Shown piece by piece: positions 8,014-16,925 of a stretch of 64,000 nucleotides of DNA; within the stretch, counting starts at the first letter, position 1; each line of letters begins with the position of its first letter. The stretch lies in assembly GCF_017301615.1 (NCBI RefSeq), contig NZ_CP059066.1:310001-374000 (forward strand), in the 5' to 3' direction. Source of the DNA: Koleobacter methoxysyntrophicus (lineage in GTDB: Bacteria; Bacillota; Thermosediminibacteria; Koleobacterales; Koleobacteraceae). The position numbers and the translations under genes were made by a program. The notes below the pieces were generated by a model that made no database searches, was not told the DNA's origin, and saw only the letters and a list, made by a program, of their open reading frames with translations.

Positions 8014-8717
8014 AATAATCCTACCGCCTTATCTCCTATTAATAATCCATTTATCGGTTTTTTTAATTTTACCGGGACATCTACAAAGGTAAATAACTGC
8101 CTTTTTCTTACACGCCGTTCATTTCCATTAAATTCAAAATCTGTAGGTAACAGATAAACACGGGGCATGTATATGTTCTGCAGCAAAGGTAATTCTTCTA
8201 TTTTAATGTCGGACTCGTAGTTGCTCCCATGGTCCCCTGCCAGCACGGTATAAGAAAAGCGGTAATAGGGCTGAATTTCCTGTTCTTTTGCAGGCGAAAT
8301 ATATTTGACTTTGAGGAGGTCATCACTATTTCCTGCTGTCAGTGCATATTTAGGGTTAGTAAATGCCTCCCTTATGTATTGAACTGCTTTTTCATCTTCA
8401 GCGGCAAAAACCAATATCAGTGACAGGTCATATAAAAATTCCCTAACCAAAACAGCAGAAATTGTTTCACTTGCCTTTATCTTTTCATATTTCCATAAAT
8501 CCCTAAAAACCCCGCTATGGGTCCCCATTACACCAAAATGAACCTTATTTGCCTTCGCAAACTCCAGGGCTTCTTCCAGTGATAAGCCGACAGCCGCACC
8601 CATCATTCCGGTTATAGTGGTAACAGGAGGTAAGGGCAGGGTTTGCTGGAAGGTATGAGCTTCCGGCAAACGGAAAGAAGCGGTAGGTGCATAAGCCTCA
8701 AGAAAAAAGTAATACAT
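8010..8717 (-). CDS. cas5: Type I-B Cascade subunit Cas5
   Basis: The protein has 235 residues and belongs to the RAMP superfamily Cas5, of the form found in I-B (Tneap-type) operons. The N-terminus shows the Cas5 pattern: an aromatic-rich first strand, Ala-Ser-Phe-Arg, and the Pro-Pro-x-Thr-x2-Thr-Gly-Met-Met-Gly-Ala motif. Cas5 caps the 5' handle of the crRNA and joins the large subunit to the Cas7 backbone. The ATG has AGGTGAG upstream. The spacing to cas7 is 8 bases, and the end overlaps cas3. Confidence 0.92.
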   Translation of the reverse strand: MYYFFLEAYAPTASFRLPEAHTFQQTLPLPPVTTITGMMGAAVGLSLEEALEFAKANKVHFGVMGTHSGVFRDLWKYEKIKASETISAVLVREFLYDLSLILVFAAEDEKAVQYIREAFTNPKYALTAGNSDDLLKVKYISPAKEQEIQPYYRFSYTVLAGDHGSNYESDIKIEELPLLQNIYMPRVYLLPTDFEFNGNERRVRKRQLFTFVDVPVKLKKPINGLLIGDKAVGLL

Positions 8718-8725
8718 AATCTCAC

Positions 8726-9616
8726 CTATTTCATTTTATAATAGTCTGATATCCATCTTTCCATTGTTTTAAAAGCCTCTCCTATGCTCACCACATCTTC
8801 GGGTATATTGGGAAACATCTCCTTTTTTGCTCCTATTACACTATCAATGATTTCCTGCTGGTAATCCTTCAAGGTTTCCTGAATTAAGCCGAAATCAATA
8901 CCTTTTTCAGTTGCAATAACGGTTTCAAGAAAAATCGGGTTCTTAACCCTCATAAGGGCTGCTGCTACAAACTTAGGAGAGATATCCGCCAGAAAGCGGG
9001 TCTGTCTGCCTGTAGACCAAAGGTTTTTTATGGCCTTAAGGAGTGCATTAACCCTTTCTGCTTTCTTATCAGGTTCTAAATCTTTCTTAAAACCTTCACC
9101 ACACCCCACACGGTCAAGTTCTACCAGTATGGTCCCTCGATAAATGCCGGAATGAATCTCGGTTTCAAAAATATTTGGAGTCCCCCCTGCCTCTACACCC
9201 ATATAATTGGTTCCAAAATCCAGGTCACCGCTGTACCGGTCAAAGGAAATAAGAGGAGAAACCCTGACGGGAGATGTCCTTTTATTAGCACTACCTTTGG
9301 CTCCCTCTTCTCCCTTTTCGGTTCCCATAAAACCGAAGAGGTCGTCATCTATGAAATCATCGGGGTTTTGCTTGGTAGTGGCAGCACCCTTTTCAATTTT
9401 AGCCGCTACTCCTTCAGATAGCTCCCATCCCATGGTTGCCAGCTGTTCCCTTAAAGCCCTTCTTATCCATTGAGAAGAACCATAGGGGAATTGTTCAACA
9501 CCACGGGTTATCTTTTTTATGCTGGATATATTATCGGCTTCTTTATCAGACCCGTTTAAACTGGAAATAGAGGTCTTGGTTAAGTAAGTGATAGTCAGTG
9601 CTTTCGCATCCTTCAT
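8726..9616 (-). CDS. cas7: Type I-B Cascade backbone subunit Cas7 (Cst2/DevR family)
   Basis: The protein has 296 residues and matches the Cst2/DevR branch of Cas7. It opens with Leu-Thr-Ile-Thr-Tyr-Leu-Thr-Lys-Thr-Ser-Ile-Ser-Ser-Leu-Asn-Gly, then an Arg-Gly-Val-Glu-Gln-Phe-Pro-Tyr-Gly-Ser-Ser segment. A central Arg-Val-Ser-Pro-Leu-Ile-Ser follows a charged Asp/Gly-rich linker at about 80-115. A Thr-Gly-Arg-Gln-Thr-Arg-Phe segment lies near residue 205. Cas7 polymerises along the crRNA spacer. A strong GAGGAG site precedes the ATG. Confidence 0.93.
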   Translation of the reverse strand: MKDAKALTITYLTKTSISSLNGSDKEADNISSIKKITRGVEQFPYGSSQWIRRALREQLATMGWELSEGVAAKIEKGAATTKQNPDDFIDDDLFGFMGTEKGEEGAKGSANKRTSPVRVSPLISFDRYSGDLDFGTNYMGVEAGGTPNIFETEIHSGIYRGTILVELDRVGCGEGFKKDLEPDKKAERVNALLKAIKNLWSTGRQTRFLADISPKFVAAALMRVKNPIFLETVIATEKGIDFGLIQETLKDYQQEIIDSVIGAKKEMFPNIPEDVVSIGEAFKTMERWISDYYKMK

Positions 9617-9652
9617 AATACCATCTCCTCGCTAGTAATTTTGTGAATGTCT

Positions 9653-11386
9653 TTAATCTTTTTCATCTTTTTTAGGGTTAACCGCATAGTAATAGCTGTT
9701 CAATGCAGCGATCATACAGAACTGTTTAAATTCCGAGAAATTCTCGTGGGTGAGTTTTCCCTCATATAAATCTGAAGGCAAAACAAAATTGCTGCCCAAT
9801 TTAAACTGCAAACGGTTCAGCTGCTCTAAAAAATCCACCATAGTTCGGGTTTTTCTCAAAGCGTAAAGGTCACCCTTTTTACCGTTCTCGCTCTTTCCCA
9901 CAGCCATCCCTATTATGCGCCCAAGTCTTACGGCCGCATCTTGCTCCTCTTTAAACAATGGTTCACCTTCTTTCAATGTATTTTCATAGACCAGCAGCAT
10001 ATCCAAAAGGGGTTTAAAGCCGGCAAGGTCTGCATGGTATACATGCTTTTCTACTAGGTCCAAAATAGACCTTTTCGAAAGGATTCGCTCCAATACCCTG
10101 TTTCGGGTCATGGATTTTGCTTCATTTGATGATTCAGTGTAATCCAATAAAAACGGCAGGATGCTCTTCATCCTGTATCCTGTTTCGGTCTCGAGCTTTT
10201 CAATCAACCTGAAAAAATAGACGGTATCCTTAAAAGGCCATGCAGACTTTACAGGCACGGAGTTCTTCTCTTTCTGGGCATGAATTACATAGAACTCAAC
10301 AGGTGCTTTATTAATTGTCAGGTCGTACATTGTTTCCAGGTCAAGCTGAATTTCATCCCCTTCTTCCTCCCGGGCATATTTGCGGATTAACAATTTGTCA
10401 TAGAGGGTATAAAGAAAAGCGAAGGTTATTTCGAAGATATGCTGAAAGTAAGGCCCAAGGGGGTGGTTGAAGTTTTTGTAGAGATTTGGATCATCATATT
10501 TTATCTCCTGCAAAAGGTCATAAGTATCCACCATCTTTTCGAGAGAATTTGAATATGGCAAAAATGCAAACAGATGGTTTCCCTGATACATGTAAAACCC
10601 GCTGACGGGAACGAATTTTCCTAAAAGAGAACACTTCCAGCAAACCTTTTCAGGTTTTCCTGCATTGGAATTAAAAGAAAGGAGGCCGCTGGAACCGGTG
10701 ATAAGGGGAAAAACCGTTTGATTTGCCTCTTCTAATTGGCTTGATGGCTGTCCGCATAGATAGCAATTTCCTTTGTTTTTACTAGATTTTAGTTCTATTT
10801 TCATTTTTGGCATTACAGCATTAGGGCCATTCAGGAGCAGTCCTGAAGTAGTCACATCAATACCGTGTTCATCCAGAAACTTGTCCATCCGTTCCTGTAA
10901 ATGGGCATATTCTTTGGGAAGAACGCCTCTCTTTCTTTTTACCTGTTTTCCTCCAAATTCGATTTTTTTCTCATACTTTTTCTCCCATTTGACCATGCCC
11001 TCTGTGGGTCTGGGGGCTTTGTTGTAAATAACCTCTGCAATACCCATAGATTTGCGTTTAGGGAAACTTACAAACTGGTCTTTTTCTTCATCGTAATAAA
11101 AGTTATAAGAACTCAGGTCATCCTTCTGCTTCTTAGTCGATAAATTATAATAATTTTCCGTCATATAGTTGTATGCAGTCGTCAATACCCGTTCTATTTC
11201 ATCTAAAGGGCCTGACAATACCAGTTGAGCATCATCTGTACGGACCGTAACCTGCCCGGTATCAATAGATCCTAACGTTTTGATAAGCCCAACCAGACCG
11301 GAATCAAGCCAAAAATGCCCGTGTTTATTAAAGGAAATCTCTCCTTCTTTCCCTTTTCGCAATGATTTAGTATTCAGTTTTTCCAC
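9653..11386 (-). CDS. cas8b1: Type I-B Cascade large subunit Cas8 (Cst1 type)
   Basis: The protein has about 577 residues and occupies the large-subunit position between cas6 and cas7. It carries a Cst1-like zinc-binding insert: Cys-Tyr-Leu-Cys-Gly and Cys-Trp-Lys-Cys, with cysteines near residues 208, 211, 249 and 252. The large subunit recognises the PAM and recruits Cas3. The frame is open from a GTG at 11395, but that codon is part of the GGGGAGG site itself. The GTG at 11386, 8 bases after the site, is the better start. The gene overlaps the 3' end of cas6. The family is divergent, so the subtype name rests mainly on the zinc motif and the neighbours. Confidence 0.9.
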   Translation of the reverse strand: MEKLNTKSLRKGKEGEISFNKHGHFWLDSGLVGLIKTLGSIDTGQVTVRTDDAQLVLSGPLDEIERVLTTAYNYMTENYYNLSTKKQKDDLSSYNFYYDEEKDQFVSFPKRKSMGIAEVIYNKAPRPTEGMVKWEKKYEKKIEFGGKQVKRKRGVLPKEYAHLQERMDKFLDEHGIDVTTSGLLLNGPNAVMPKMKIELKSSKNKGNCYLCGQPSSQLEEANQTVFPLITGSSGLLSFNSNAGKPEKVCWKCSLLGKFVPVSGFYMYQGNHLFAFLPYSNSLEKMVDTYDLLQEIKYDDPNLYKNFNHPLGPYFQHIFEITFAFLYTLYDKLLIRKYAREEEGDEIQLDLETMYDLTINKAPVEFYVIHAQKEKNSVPVKSAWPFKDTVYFFRLIEKLETETGYRMKSILPFLLDYTESSNEAKSMTRNRVLERILSKRSILDLVEKHVYHADLAGFKPLLDMLLVYENTLKEGEPLFKEEQDAAVRLGRIIGMAVGKSENGKKGDLYALRKTRTMVDFLEQLNRLQFKLGSNFVLPSDLYEGKLTHENFSEFKQFCMIAALNSYYYAVNPKKDEKD

Positions 11387-12149
11387 ATTTCTCACCTCCC
11401 CTCGCTTCTAATACTTCCATACAGCCGAATCCCTGGCTGTTCTTGCTTCCTAGGCCGCAGTCAATAGCAATTTGAAGGAGCTGTGGATGTCCTTTTAGCA
11501 AAAATTTTCCTGAATATCCTTTTATAATAAAGTTTTTATACTGGGTTATATTCATTTCATATTTTCCCAACCTTCTAATAAATACGTTCCCATCGGGAGG
11601 CTCTTCTTTGTGCAAGGCTTGATATTTCCGCTTAAGGTTATCGGAAATTAATCGACAGTAGTCCGGTTCACCGGGACTAAAATAGCAGGTAAATTTACCG
11701 CCTTCGGGCTTAATAAAAGTGCTGTAAACCACAACAGGAGAAAGGGTTTGCATTACAACCTGTTCCCTTTTAATATTTACCCTCTTTGCGAACATCCTTT
11801 CTATTTCAGTATCTACTTCTCCTAGCCTCATAAATCCCCTGGTGAGCAAAGTGTTCACTAATGATTGACAAAACTCATCGATTGGTGAAGAGATAATCAG
11901 CTTCATTCCTTCCTGAAAGCAAATTCTTTTATTCCTTCGGTCTAATCGAAATCTCCCCCCAAGTCGTGAAAAACAAAACATTTTAAAGCTTCTATCCCCT
12001 GCTAAAAAACCATGGTTATGCAGAAATTCTGCCAGCTCACTGCTTATAGAATTATAAATGGCTGATTGCAGTATATAGTTATAGCCTATAGGTAGTTCTA
12101 TTGGATTTTTCCCTGCTTTAAAATGGATTTCAATTTGAATCTTTCTCAC
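11367..12149 (-). CDS. cas6: CRISPR pre-crRNA endoribonuclease Cas6
   Basis: The protein has 260 residues, with the Cas6 double RAMP fold. The C-terminal glycine-rich loop Gly-Leu-Gly-Ser-Lys-Asn-Ser-Gln-Gly-Phe-Gly-Cys is unmistakable. His44 and His46 in the Phe-Leu-His-Asn-His-Gly segment are candidates for the catalytic histidine. Cas6 cuts the repeat RNA to release crRNAs; the array it serves is not in this window. It is the first gene of the operon, 98 bases after the WYL regulator gene. That gap has a TTGACA (12231-12236) and a TATAAT (12202-12207) on the minus strand. Their spacing is 23, so the promoter is uncertain or needs an activator. Confidence 0.95.
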   Translation of the reverse strand: MRKIQIEIHFKAGKNPIELPIGYNYILQSAIYNSISSELAEFLHNHGFLAGDRSFKMFCFSRLGGRFRLDRRNKRICFQEGMKLIISSPIDEFCQSLVNTLLTRGFMRLGEVDTEIERMFAKRVNIKREQVVMQTLSPVVVYSTFIKPEGGKFTCYFSPGEPDYCRLISDNLKRKYQALHKEEPPDGNVFIRRLGKYEMNITQYKNFIIKGYSGKFLLKGHPQLLQIAIDCGLGSKNSQGFGCMEVLEARGGEKCGKTEY

Positions 12150-12247
12150 CCCATTTTCTAACTTATATGAAATTTATTTTTCAGAAATTGTCCTAAGTAA
12201 TATTATAAAAAATGAATACGGAACTATATATGTCAAAATTAAAATTA

Positions 12248-13216
12248 TTATATGAATTCCTTCATTTTTCCCAACTCATCTTTAACTCTGTTTTTCAATG
12301 AGGGAGGTTCGATTATTGTTACACTGCTTCCCATACCTAGAATCCAGCTTACTATTTCCGGAAGACCTCGCATAGTAGCTTCAAAAAGGATAGATTTATC
12401 GTCCTCATTAAACTTAATTCTTTGATTCTCTACCCATATCCTCTCACTTATTATTACAGACATAGGATACCTTATTTTTAGCTTTATCTTAAGCTCTTCA
12501 TCATTAAAAATCCCGATATTGTTTTTCATAAAATCCTTTAAGCTGAAATTGTCGGGAGGTTCAAAATTCTCCGGCAGTATTTCGTATTTTTTTATTCGCG
12601 ATAATTTAAACTCACGTATTTCTTTCCGCAACTGACAATACCCTACAAAGTACCAGAAACCCTTATACATAAATTTTGCATAGGGGCACACTATCCTTTC
12701 TTTTAGCCCGGATTCCAAAGAAAAATACTCTATATATATTTTCCTTCTTGAAACTATTGCGGCATTTATATCTATATACTTTTTCTTTTCTTTTTCGATG
12801 TTTATATTAGGTTTAGAATCCTTTATCATATAATCCGATTCCGCTTTTGTTATATCATTTACATTAACTTTTAATGCGGCATTTATTTTATCTAAGGCTT
12901 CATCATATTCTTTCATAAACATGAAACTGTTATCTTTTATTAATTGTTCCCTGGCCATTAAAAGGGCAGCGTGTTCTTCTTTATTTAGTTTTAAATGGAA
13001 AGCAAAACAATCGTCTTCCAGGGAATAGCCCCCATTAATTCCAAAAGCAGAAGTTAAATATATACCGGCTTGTTCCAAATCATCTCTGTATTTTCTTATC
13101 ATCCTTTCATTAACTTCTAATTCTTCCGCCAGCTCTCTTACCTTCATTTTTCCCCTGCTCTGGAGAAGGATAAGCATTTTTAAAATATTAGCTAATTTGC
13201 TCATAAATGCATACAT
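12248..13216 (-). CDS. HTH-WYL domain transcriptional regulator
   Basis: The protein has 322 residues. Residues 5-60 form a winged helix-turn-helix of the HTH_11 type, with Lys-Val-Arg-Glu-Leu-Ala-Glu-Glu-Leu-Glu-Val-Asn-Glu-Arg. Residues about 145-225 are a WYL domain, with Ile-Glu-Tyr-Phe-Ser and Trp-Tyr-Phe-Val-Gly-Tyr-Cys in the ligand site. A WCX-like C-terminal region follows. WYL regulators are often linked to CRISPR and other defence loci and may sense nucleic acid or nucleotide ligands. Its position directly upstream of cas6 on the same strand suggests it controls the cas operon. The start could be the ATG at 13216 (AAGGA upstream) or the one at 13204. Confidence 0.88.
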   Translation of the reverse strand: MYAFMSKLANILKMLILLQSRGKMKVRELAEELEVNERMIRKYRDDLEQAGIYLTSAFGINGGYSLEDDCFAFHLKLNKEEHAALLMAREQLIKDNSFMFMKEYDEALDKINAALKVNVNDITKAESDYMIKDSKPNINIEKEKKKYIDINAAIVSRRKIYIEYFSLESGLKERIVCPYAKFMYKGFWYFVGYCQLRKEIREFKLSRIKKYEILPENFEPPDNFSLKDFMKNNIGIFNDEELKIKLKIRYPMSVIISERIWVENQRIKFNEDDKSILFEATMRGLPEIVSWILGMGSSVTIIEPPSLKNRVKDELGKMKEFI

Positions 13217-13317
13217 CTCCGATCCTTAATATATTTTCATCTTTAATATTCGATATAAAATGTTATAAATCCTTCCAAAAAAGGCAAAATGTATATAAAA
13301 TAAAAATTGAACCCATC

Positions 13318-14103
13318 TTAAACTTTTTGTACTTTCCTCAGATTCCTTTTTAAAAAGGCCATAGCATTTTTATATTGGGCCGTTATAATTCCGCATATAT
13401 CCTCACCATCAAGGTATTCTTTCCCTTCAACTTCATTTCCTATAAAAGCAACAGCTTTAATTATAAACTGGGGTCTAACCCTTGCCGGTTCTTTTCCAAA
13501 AAGCAGCAATCCGGCCAATGTAAGATGACCATCTTTCATTAATTTCAAATTGGTTAACAGCCTTTCTGTAGGGATAGAACTTCCTTCAAACGAAACCCCA
13601 TATTCCTTTTCATAAAAATCCCTAAAAGCAAACATATCTAAGTCTTCTATAGAAGTATTCGGCACCACCAGTTCATCGGCATACATACTGCCTGAAGCCT
13701 GCGTCAACCTTCTGAGTTCTTCCCTTGAAGCCCGTCTCTTATCTGCCCCTACCTTTATCCAATAATCGGTTCCATTTGCAGCATAAGGTTTGTTCTCACC
13801 ACGTGGAACTTTTATGGCTACAATAAGCTTCTCATCACAAATTATATTTTCTGTGATAACATCTATAGGAGGAACAACATTATGAGATGCAGCATTAGAA
13901 ATTAATTGGTTCAATCTATTTATATCATCAATACCGACTAACTCGCCCGAATCTGTAACTCCTACAAGTATAATTCCTCCCTCTGTGTTGGCAAAGGCAC
14001 ACATTTCGGCTGCTAAAGAATTAGGGCTGTCTATTTTACTTTTAAATTGGGTTTTAGAATCTTCGCCTTTTTTAATTATTTTGTGGAGTTCCTTGAGGTT
14101 CAT
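13318..14103 (-). pseudogene. AlbA_2 (Schlafen-like) domain protein, C-terminally truncated
   Basis: The 261 codons contain an intact N-terminal AlbA_2 / divergent AAA-4 domain: Ser-Lys-Thr-Gln-Phe-Lys near residue 16, Ala-Asn-Thr-Glu-Gly-Gly-x4-Val-Gly-Val near 38-50, and the Arg-Ala-Ser-Arg-Glu-Glu-Leu segment near 125. Full-length proteins of this kind usually have about 400-480 residues, with a C-terminal ATP-dependent-helicase RecG-like and winged-helix part. Here the frame stops right after the central domain, and no continuation was recognised in the 100 bases before the WYL gene. It is either a truncated pseudogene or a shortened protein. Such proteins occur in regulatory and defence contexts; the role here is unknown. 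Confidence 0.6.
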
Positions 14104-14372
14104 AATATCACTCCAAACTTAAAGAGGAAATTCCATAATTTTGTATTAACATAAATAAGCAAAAATGCAATAATATAAACAGATAAAGATGAAACAGTTT
14201 CAAGATTAGGGTAGTTTTTTAGTAAAAATATTTCAGGTTGATTTCAGCAGTAATTAGAAATAAAATATAATCATAGAAGATTTTAAATAGAATATTTTAA
14301 AGGACGTACGTAACAGCTACCTTATTCCCGACAATACTTGACAAAACATAACAAATATAATACCATAAACTT

Positions 14373-15044
14373 ATGAAACTATTAACCATAAGCAAAGCGG
14401 CAAAGAAATTAGGTGTACATCCGAACAGCCTGCGCAACTGGGAGAAGCAGGGCCTGATCAAGCCAGTCCGTTTACCTAGCGGCCAGCGCCGGTATTCCAT
14501 GGACGAACTCAACAGGCTTTTGCAATCCGGCCAACTGGATGCCGGGCAGAAAGACGTCGTTCTGTACGCCCGAGTGTCTACCAAAAAGCAGGCCGACGCG
14601 GGAAACCTGGATCGCCAGATAGAGCGGCTGCGGCAGTACGCCCGTGAAAACGGTTTTACCGTTAAGGCCGAATTCACCGATGTTGCTTCCGGCTTAAATC
14701 AGAAGCGTCGCGGTTTAGCGAACGTGCTCAAGCTGGCCGAGCGGGGTGAATACAAGAAGCTCATCATCGAATATCCTGACCGGCTGGCCAGGTTTGGGTA
14801 TTCATACATTGAGCGGCACCTGCACTACTGCGGGGTAGAGGTAATTGCTACAGCCGAGAAAGAGCCGGAAGACGCGCAGTCAGAACTGGTTAGGGACTTA
14901 TTGGCGATAATCACGTCTTTTTCGGCACGGCTGTATGGCGCAAGGGGTGGCAAGAAAGTCAGGCAGGGTTTTAGGGAACTGATAGCGGGGGTGTCTCAAG
15001 ATGAAGAAAGGGAAAAAGGGCAAAAAGAAGTTAAACGATACTGA
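14373..15044 (+). CDS. tnpA: IS607-family TnpA serine recombinase (resolvase)
   Basis: The protein has 223 residues. Residues 1-52 are a MerR-like helix-turn-helix (Leu-Thr-Ile-Ser-Lys-Ala-Ala-Lys-Lys-Leu-Gly-Val-His-Pro, then Gly-Gln-Arg-Arg-Tyr-Ser). Residues 60-200 are the serine recombinase catalytic domain, with Tyr-Ala-Arg-Val-Ser-Thr (nucleophile Ser69), Asp-Arg-Gln and Tyr-Pro-Asp-Arg-Leu-Ala-Arg-Phe-Gly. This N-terminal DNA-binding order is typical of IS607 transposases. The enzyme is full length with all recognised catalytic residues, so the element may still move. Its 3' end overlaps the next gene by 44 bases in another frame. Confidence 0.95.
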   Translation: MKLLTISKAAKKLGVHPNSLRNWEKQGLIKPVRLPSGQRRYSMDELNRLLQSGQLDAGQKDVVLYARVSTKKQADAGNLDRQIERLRQYARENGFTVKAEFTDVASGLNQKRRGLANVLKLAERGEYKKLIIEYPDRLARFGYSYIERHLHYCGVEVIATAEKEPEDAQSELVRDLLAIITSFSARLYGARGGKKVRQGFRELIAGVSQDEEREKGQKEVKRY

Positions 15045-16710
15045 TAACAGGATAAGCTACACCGTATGCGGCGAGTTTTTCCCGGAAGCTTACCCCGCTT
15101 TCCGCTCTCGAAAGTGGAGCCATGGGATGGAGGACCCATTAGACACCGAGATGCGGCTGTTCTGCTCCTGCACCCGCTGGGCATTTAACCGGCTGCAGGA
15201 AAACAAATCACGGGAAGAGCTGAAGAAGCAGGCCCAGCAGGTATTCGGCCTAAACTCCCGCTGCTCTGATGACGCCATACTGAAGGCCAAAGCAGTAATC
15301 GAATCTCAAAAAGAGCTTCTGAAGCTAGAAATCGAAGATACAGAAGCAAAGCTTGCCCATGCCAGAAAGAAACTCGGCCGGGCAGAAAAACATTTGGACG
15401 AAGCCATTAAGAAAAACAACCTGGTAAAAATCGAGAAATTCAAGCGCACCGTGCACGGCCGCAAGGCCAGAGTGAAAAAGCTAGCAGATAAGCTGGCCGA
15501 CCTGCAGGCTCACCAGCACAACGGCACCATACCAGCAGTAGTTTTTGGCGGGCGTTCTTTATGGAAGAGAGTCTGCAAGGGTAGAGCTACAAGAGAAGAA
15601 TGGCGGCAGGCCCGGCAGGACAGATTATACAGCCGCGGCGATGAGACCAAAGGCGGCAATCCAAACATCAAGATAAGCTATCAGAACGGAGATTTCCGCC
15701 TCTCAGTGGCCATTTCTCATCTATCCGAACAAAAAGGCACGGACATCAAAGGCAGGCCAGTAATGACCAGAGCGCCCCGTGTAACGGGCAAGCTCTGGCT
15801 GCCTGACAAGCACCGGTTGAAGGTCCTGGAGCTGCTCTCATCCGGTGCACCCTACACCGTAGAGCTGATCAAAGGCAGGGACAGCCGGTACAGAGTGCAC
15901 ATCACTTTTGCCGATGCAGCGCCCGACTTAGTAACTAATCCCAACCTGGGCTGCCTGGGTATGGACACCAACCCCGACGGAGTGGCCTTAGCCAACGTAG
16001 GATACACCGGCCAACCCGAGCCCTGGCCGGAGGGTTTCGAGGCACCCTACCCGAAGGCTTTACACAAATTCAACGGAGAGTTCCAGGTAACGGTGCACCC
16101 CAATGGTTTTTTATACATCAAAATACCGGAGCTGGCCTACAGCCGCGGGTACCGGCGCGCCTACCTAATCGGTGTTTCAGCTAAAGTAGTGGTGGACATA
16201 GCCAAAACTTTAGGCAAACCCATCGCTTTAGAAAAGCTGGACTTCGGCAAAGACCGGCTGGACACCAATAAAGAATTCAACCGCATGGCGGCCAACTTCC
16301 CGTTCAAGAAGATGGTTGAAGCCGTCATCCGCAGGGCATTCAAAGAAGGCGTCGGTGTAAAACCTGTTTGGCCGGCACACACGTCCACTATAGGCTATTA
16401 CAAGTACATGGACCGTTACGGCATAGTCATCCATCACGCCGCAGCACTGGTAATAGCCCGGCGGGCGATAGGTTTCAGAGAGCGTATTACCAACGAATTA
16501 AGACAGAAAGTCCAGGTACTTAAAGAGAAGCTGAACCAAAAAGCAAATTCCTTACCTGGGGAAGGAAAAGGGATGACCCGAAAGGTGAAGCAGCTCTTCA
16601 AGCGGCTGGACAGAAAGATTCCTATACAAAACGGGCTGACCCGTTTTCAGCAGGAATCATTTTATTCCGTCTGGCATGACTTGAAGCAGCTTGCATTGCT
16701 GAATAGGTGA
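15001..16710 (+). CDS. TnpB-related protein lacking zinc ribbon and third RuvC Asp
   Basis: The protein has 569 residues and lies in the tnpB position of the IS607 element. It belongs to the group annotated as IS200/IS605-family accessory TnpB-related proteins. RuvC-I is visible as Gly-Met-Asp322-Thr-Asn-Pro-Asp-Gly and RuvC-II as Ala-Leu-Glu411-Lys-Leu-Asp-Phe. The C-terminal block Thr-Ser-Thr-Ile-Gly-Tyr...Tyr-Gly then reads Ile-His-His-Ala-Ala-Ala-Leu-Val-Ile-Ala-Arg-Arg (from 477). Histidines stand there where canonical TnpB has the RuvC-III Asp, and no Cys-x2-Cys zinc ribbon is found. Residues 95-172 form a long charged coiled coil. Canonical TnpB is about 370-450 residues. It could be a nuclease with a rearranged site or a catalytically changed RNA-guided binder. 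GGGGGTG precedes the ATG. Confidence 0.82.
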   Translation: MKKGKKGKKKLNDTDNRISYTVCGEFFPEAYPAFRSRKWSHGMEDPLDTEMRLFCSCTRWAFNRLQENKSREELKKQAQQVFGLNSRCSDDAILKAKAVIESQKELLKLEIEDTEAKLAHARKKLGRAEKHLDEAIKKNNLVKIEKFKRTVHGRKARVKKLADKLADLQAHQHNGTIPAVVFGGRSLWKRVCKGRATREEWRQARQDRLYSRGDETKGGNPNIKISYQNGDFRLSVAISHLSEQKGTDIKGRPVMTRAPRVTGKLWLPDKHRLKVLELLSSGAPYTVELIKGRDSRYRVHITFADAAPDLVTNPNLGCLGMDTNPDGVALANVGYTGQPEPWPEGFEAPYPKALHKFNGEFQVTVHPNGFLYIKIPELAYSRGYRRAYLIGVSAKVVVDIAKTLGKPIALEKLDFGKDRLDTNKEFNRMAANFPFKKMVEAVIRRAFKEGVGVKPVWPAHTSTIGYYKYMDRYGIVIHHAAALVIARRAIGFRERITNELRQKVQVLKEKLNQKANSLPGEGKGMTRKVKQLFKRLDRKIPIQNGLTRFQQESFYSVWHDLKQLALLNR

Positions 16711-16925
16711 CCCCGTTTAGCCGGAGTTCGGACAAACCGGTAGGCCGCATCTAACAGATTGCGTAGAGGCGTCCTTCATAAGACCGCTCAAAAGGATAAC
16801 ACAGGACGGAAGCCCGGTGGGGTTCATTCGCCCCGAGTGGTTTCCCGCAAGCCCGCGTCTTGTGCCCATTGAGCGCAGTTCTCCCGTCCGGGTGGGACTC
16901 CCGGGGCCGAGGTCTCCCTGTCACC
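16707..16925 (+). ncRNA. Candidate omega-RNA-like structured RNA of the IS607 element
   Basis: This is a non-coding GC-rich segment of about 219 bases right after, and touching, the stop codon of the TnpB-related gene. Its first six bases GGTGAC (16707-16712) are complementary to its last six GTCACC (16920-16925), giving a possible closing helix. Inside are GGGG/CCCC (16819-16822 with 16831-16834, 8-base loop), CCGG/CCGG (16721-16724 with 16737-16740) and a long-range GGACGG/CCGTCC pairing (16804-16809 with 16884-16889). Guide RNAs of TnpB are usually made from this exact place, the 3' end of tnpB and the element's right end, with the guide lying just outside. Transcription and folding are inferred, not shown. 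Confidence 0.5.

Noticed and set aside
12202-12236. TTGACA and TATAAT boxes as the cas6 promoter
   Set aside because: The 23-base spacing is too long for a normal promoter, so I mention them only inside the cas6 entry.
1-13300. CRISPR repeat array expected near the cas genes
   Set aside because: I looked for regularly spaced 28-37-bp repeats in all gaps around both cas modules and saw none.
14338-14361. TTGACA and TATAAT upstream of the recombinase gene as a promoter
   Set aside because: Only 12 bases separate the two boxes, which is too short for a normal sigma-A promoter.
14996-16437. Long minus-strand frames inside the TnpB-related gene
   Set aside because: They are antisense shadows of a GC-rich coding region, without ribosome sites or recognisable domains.
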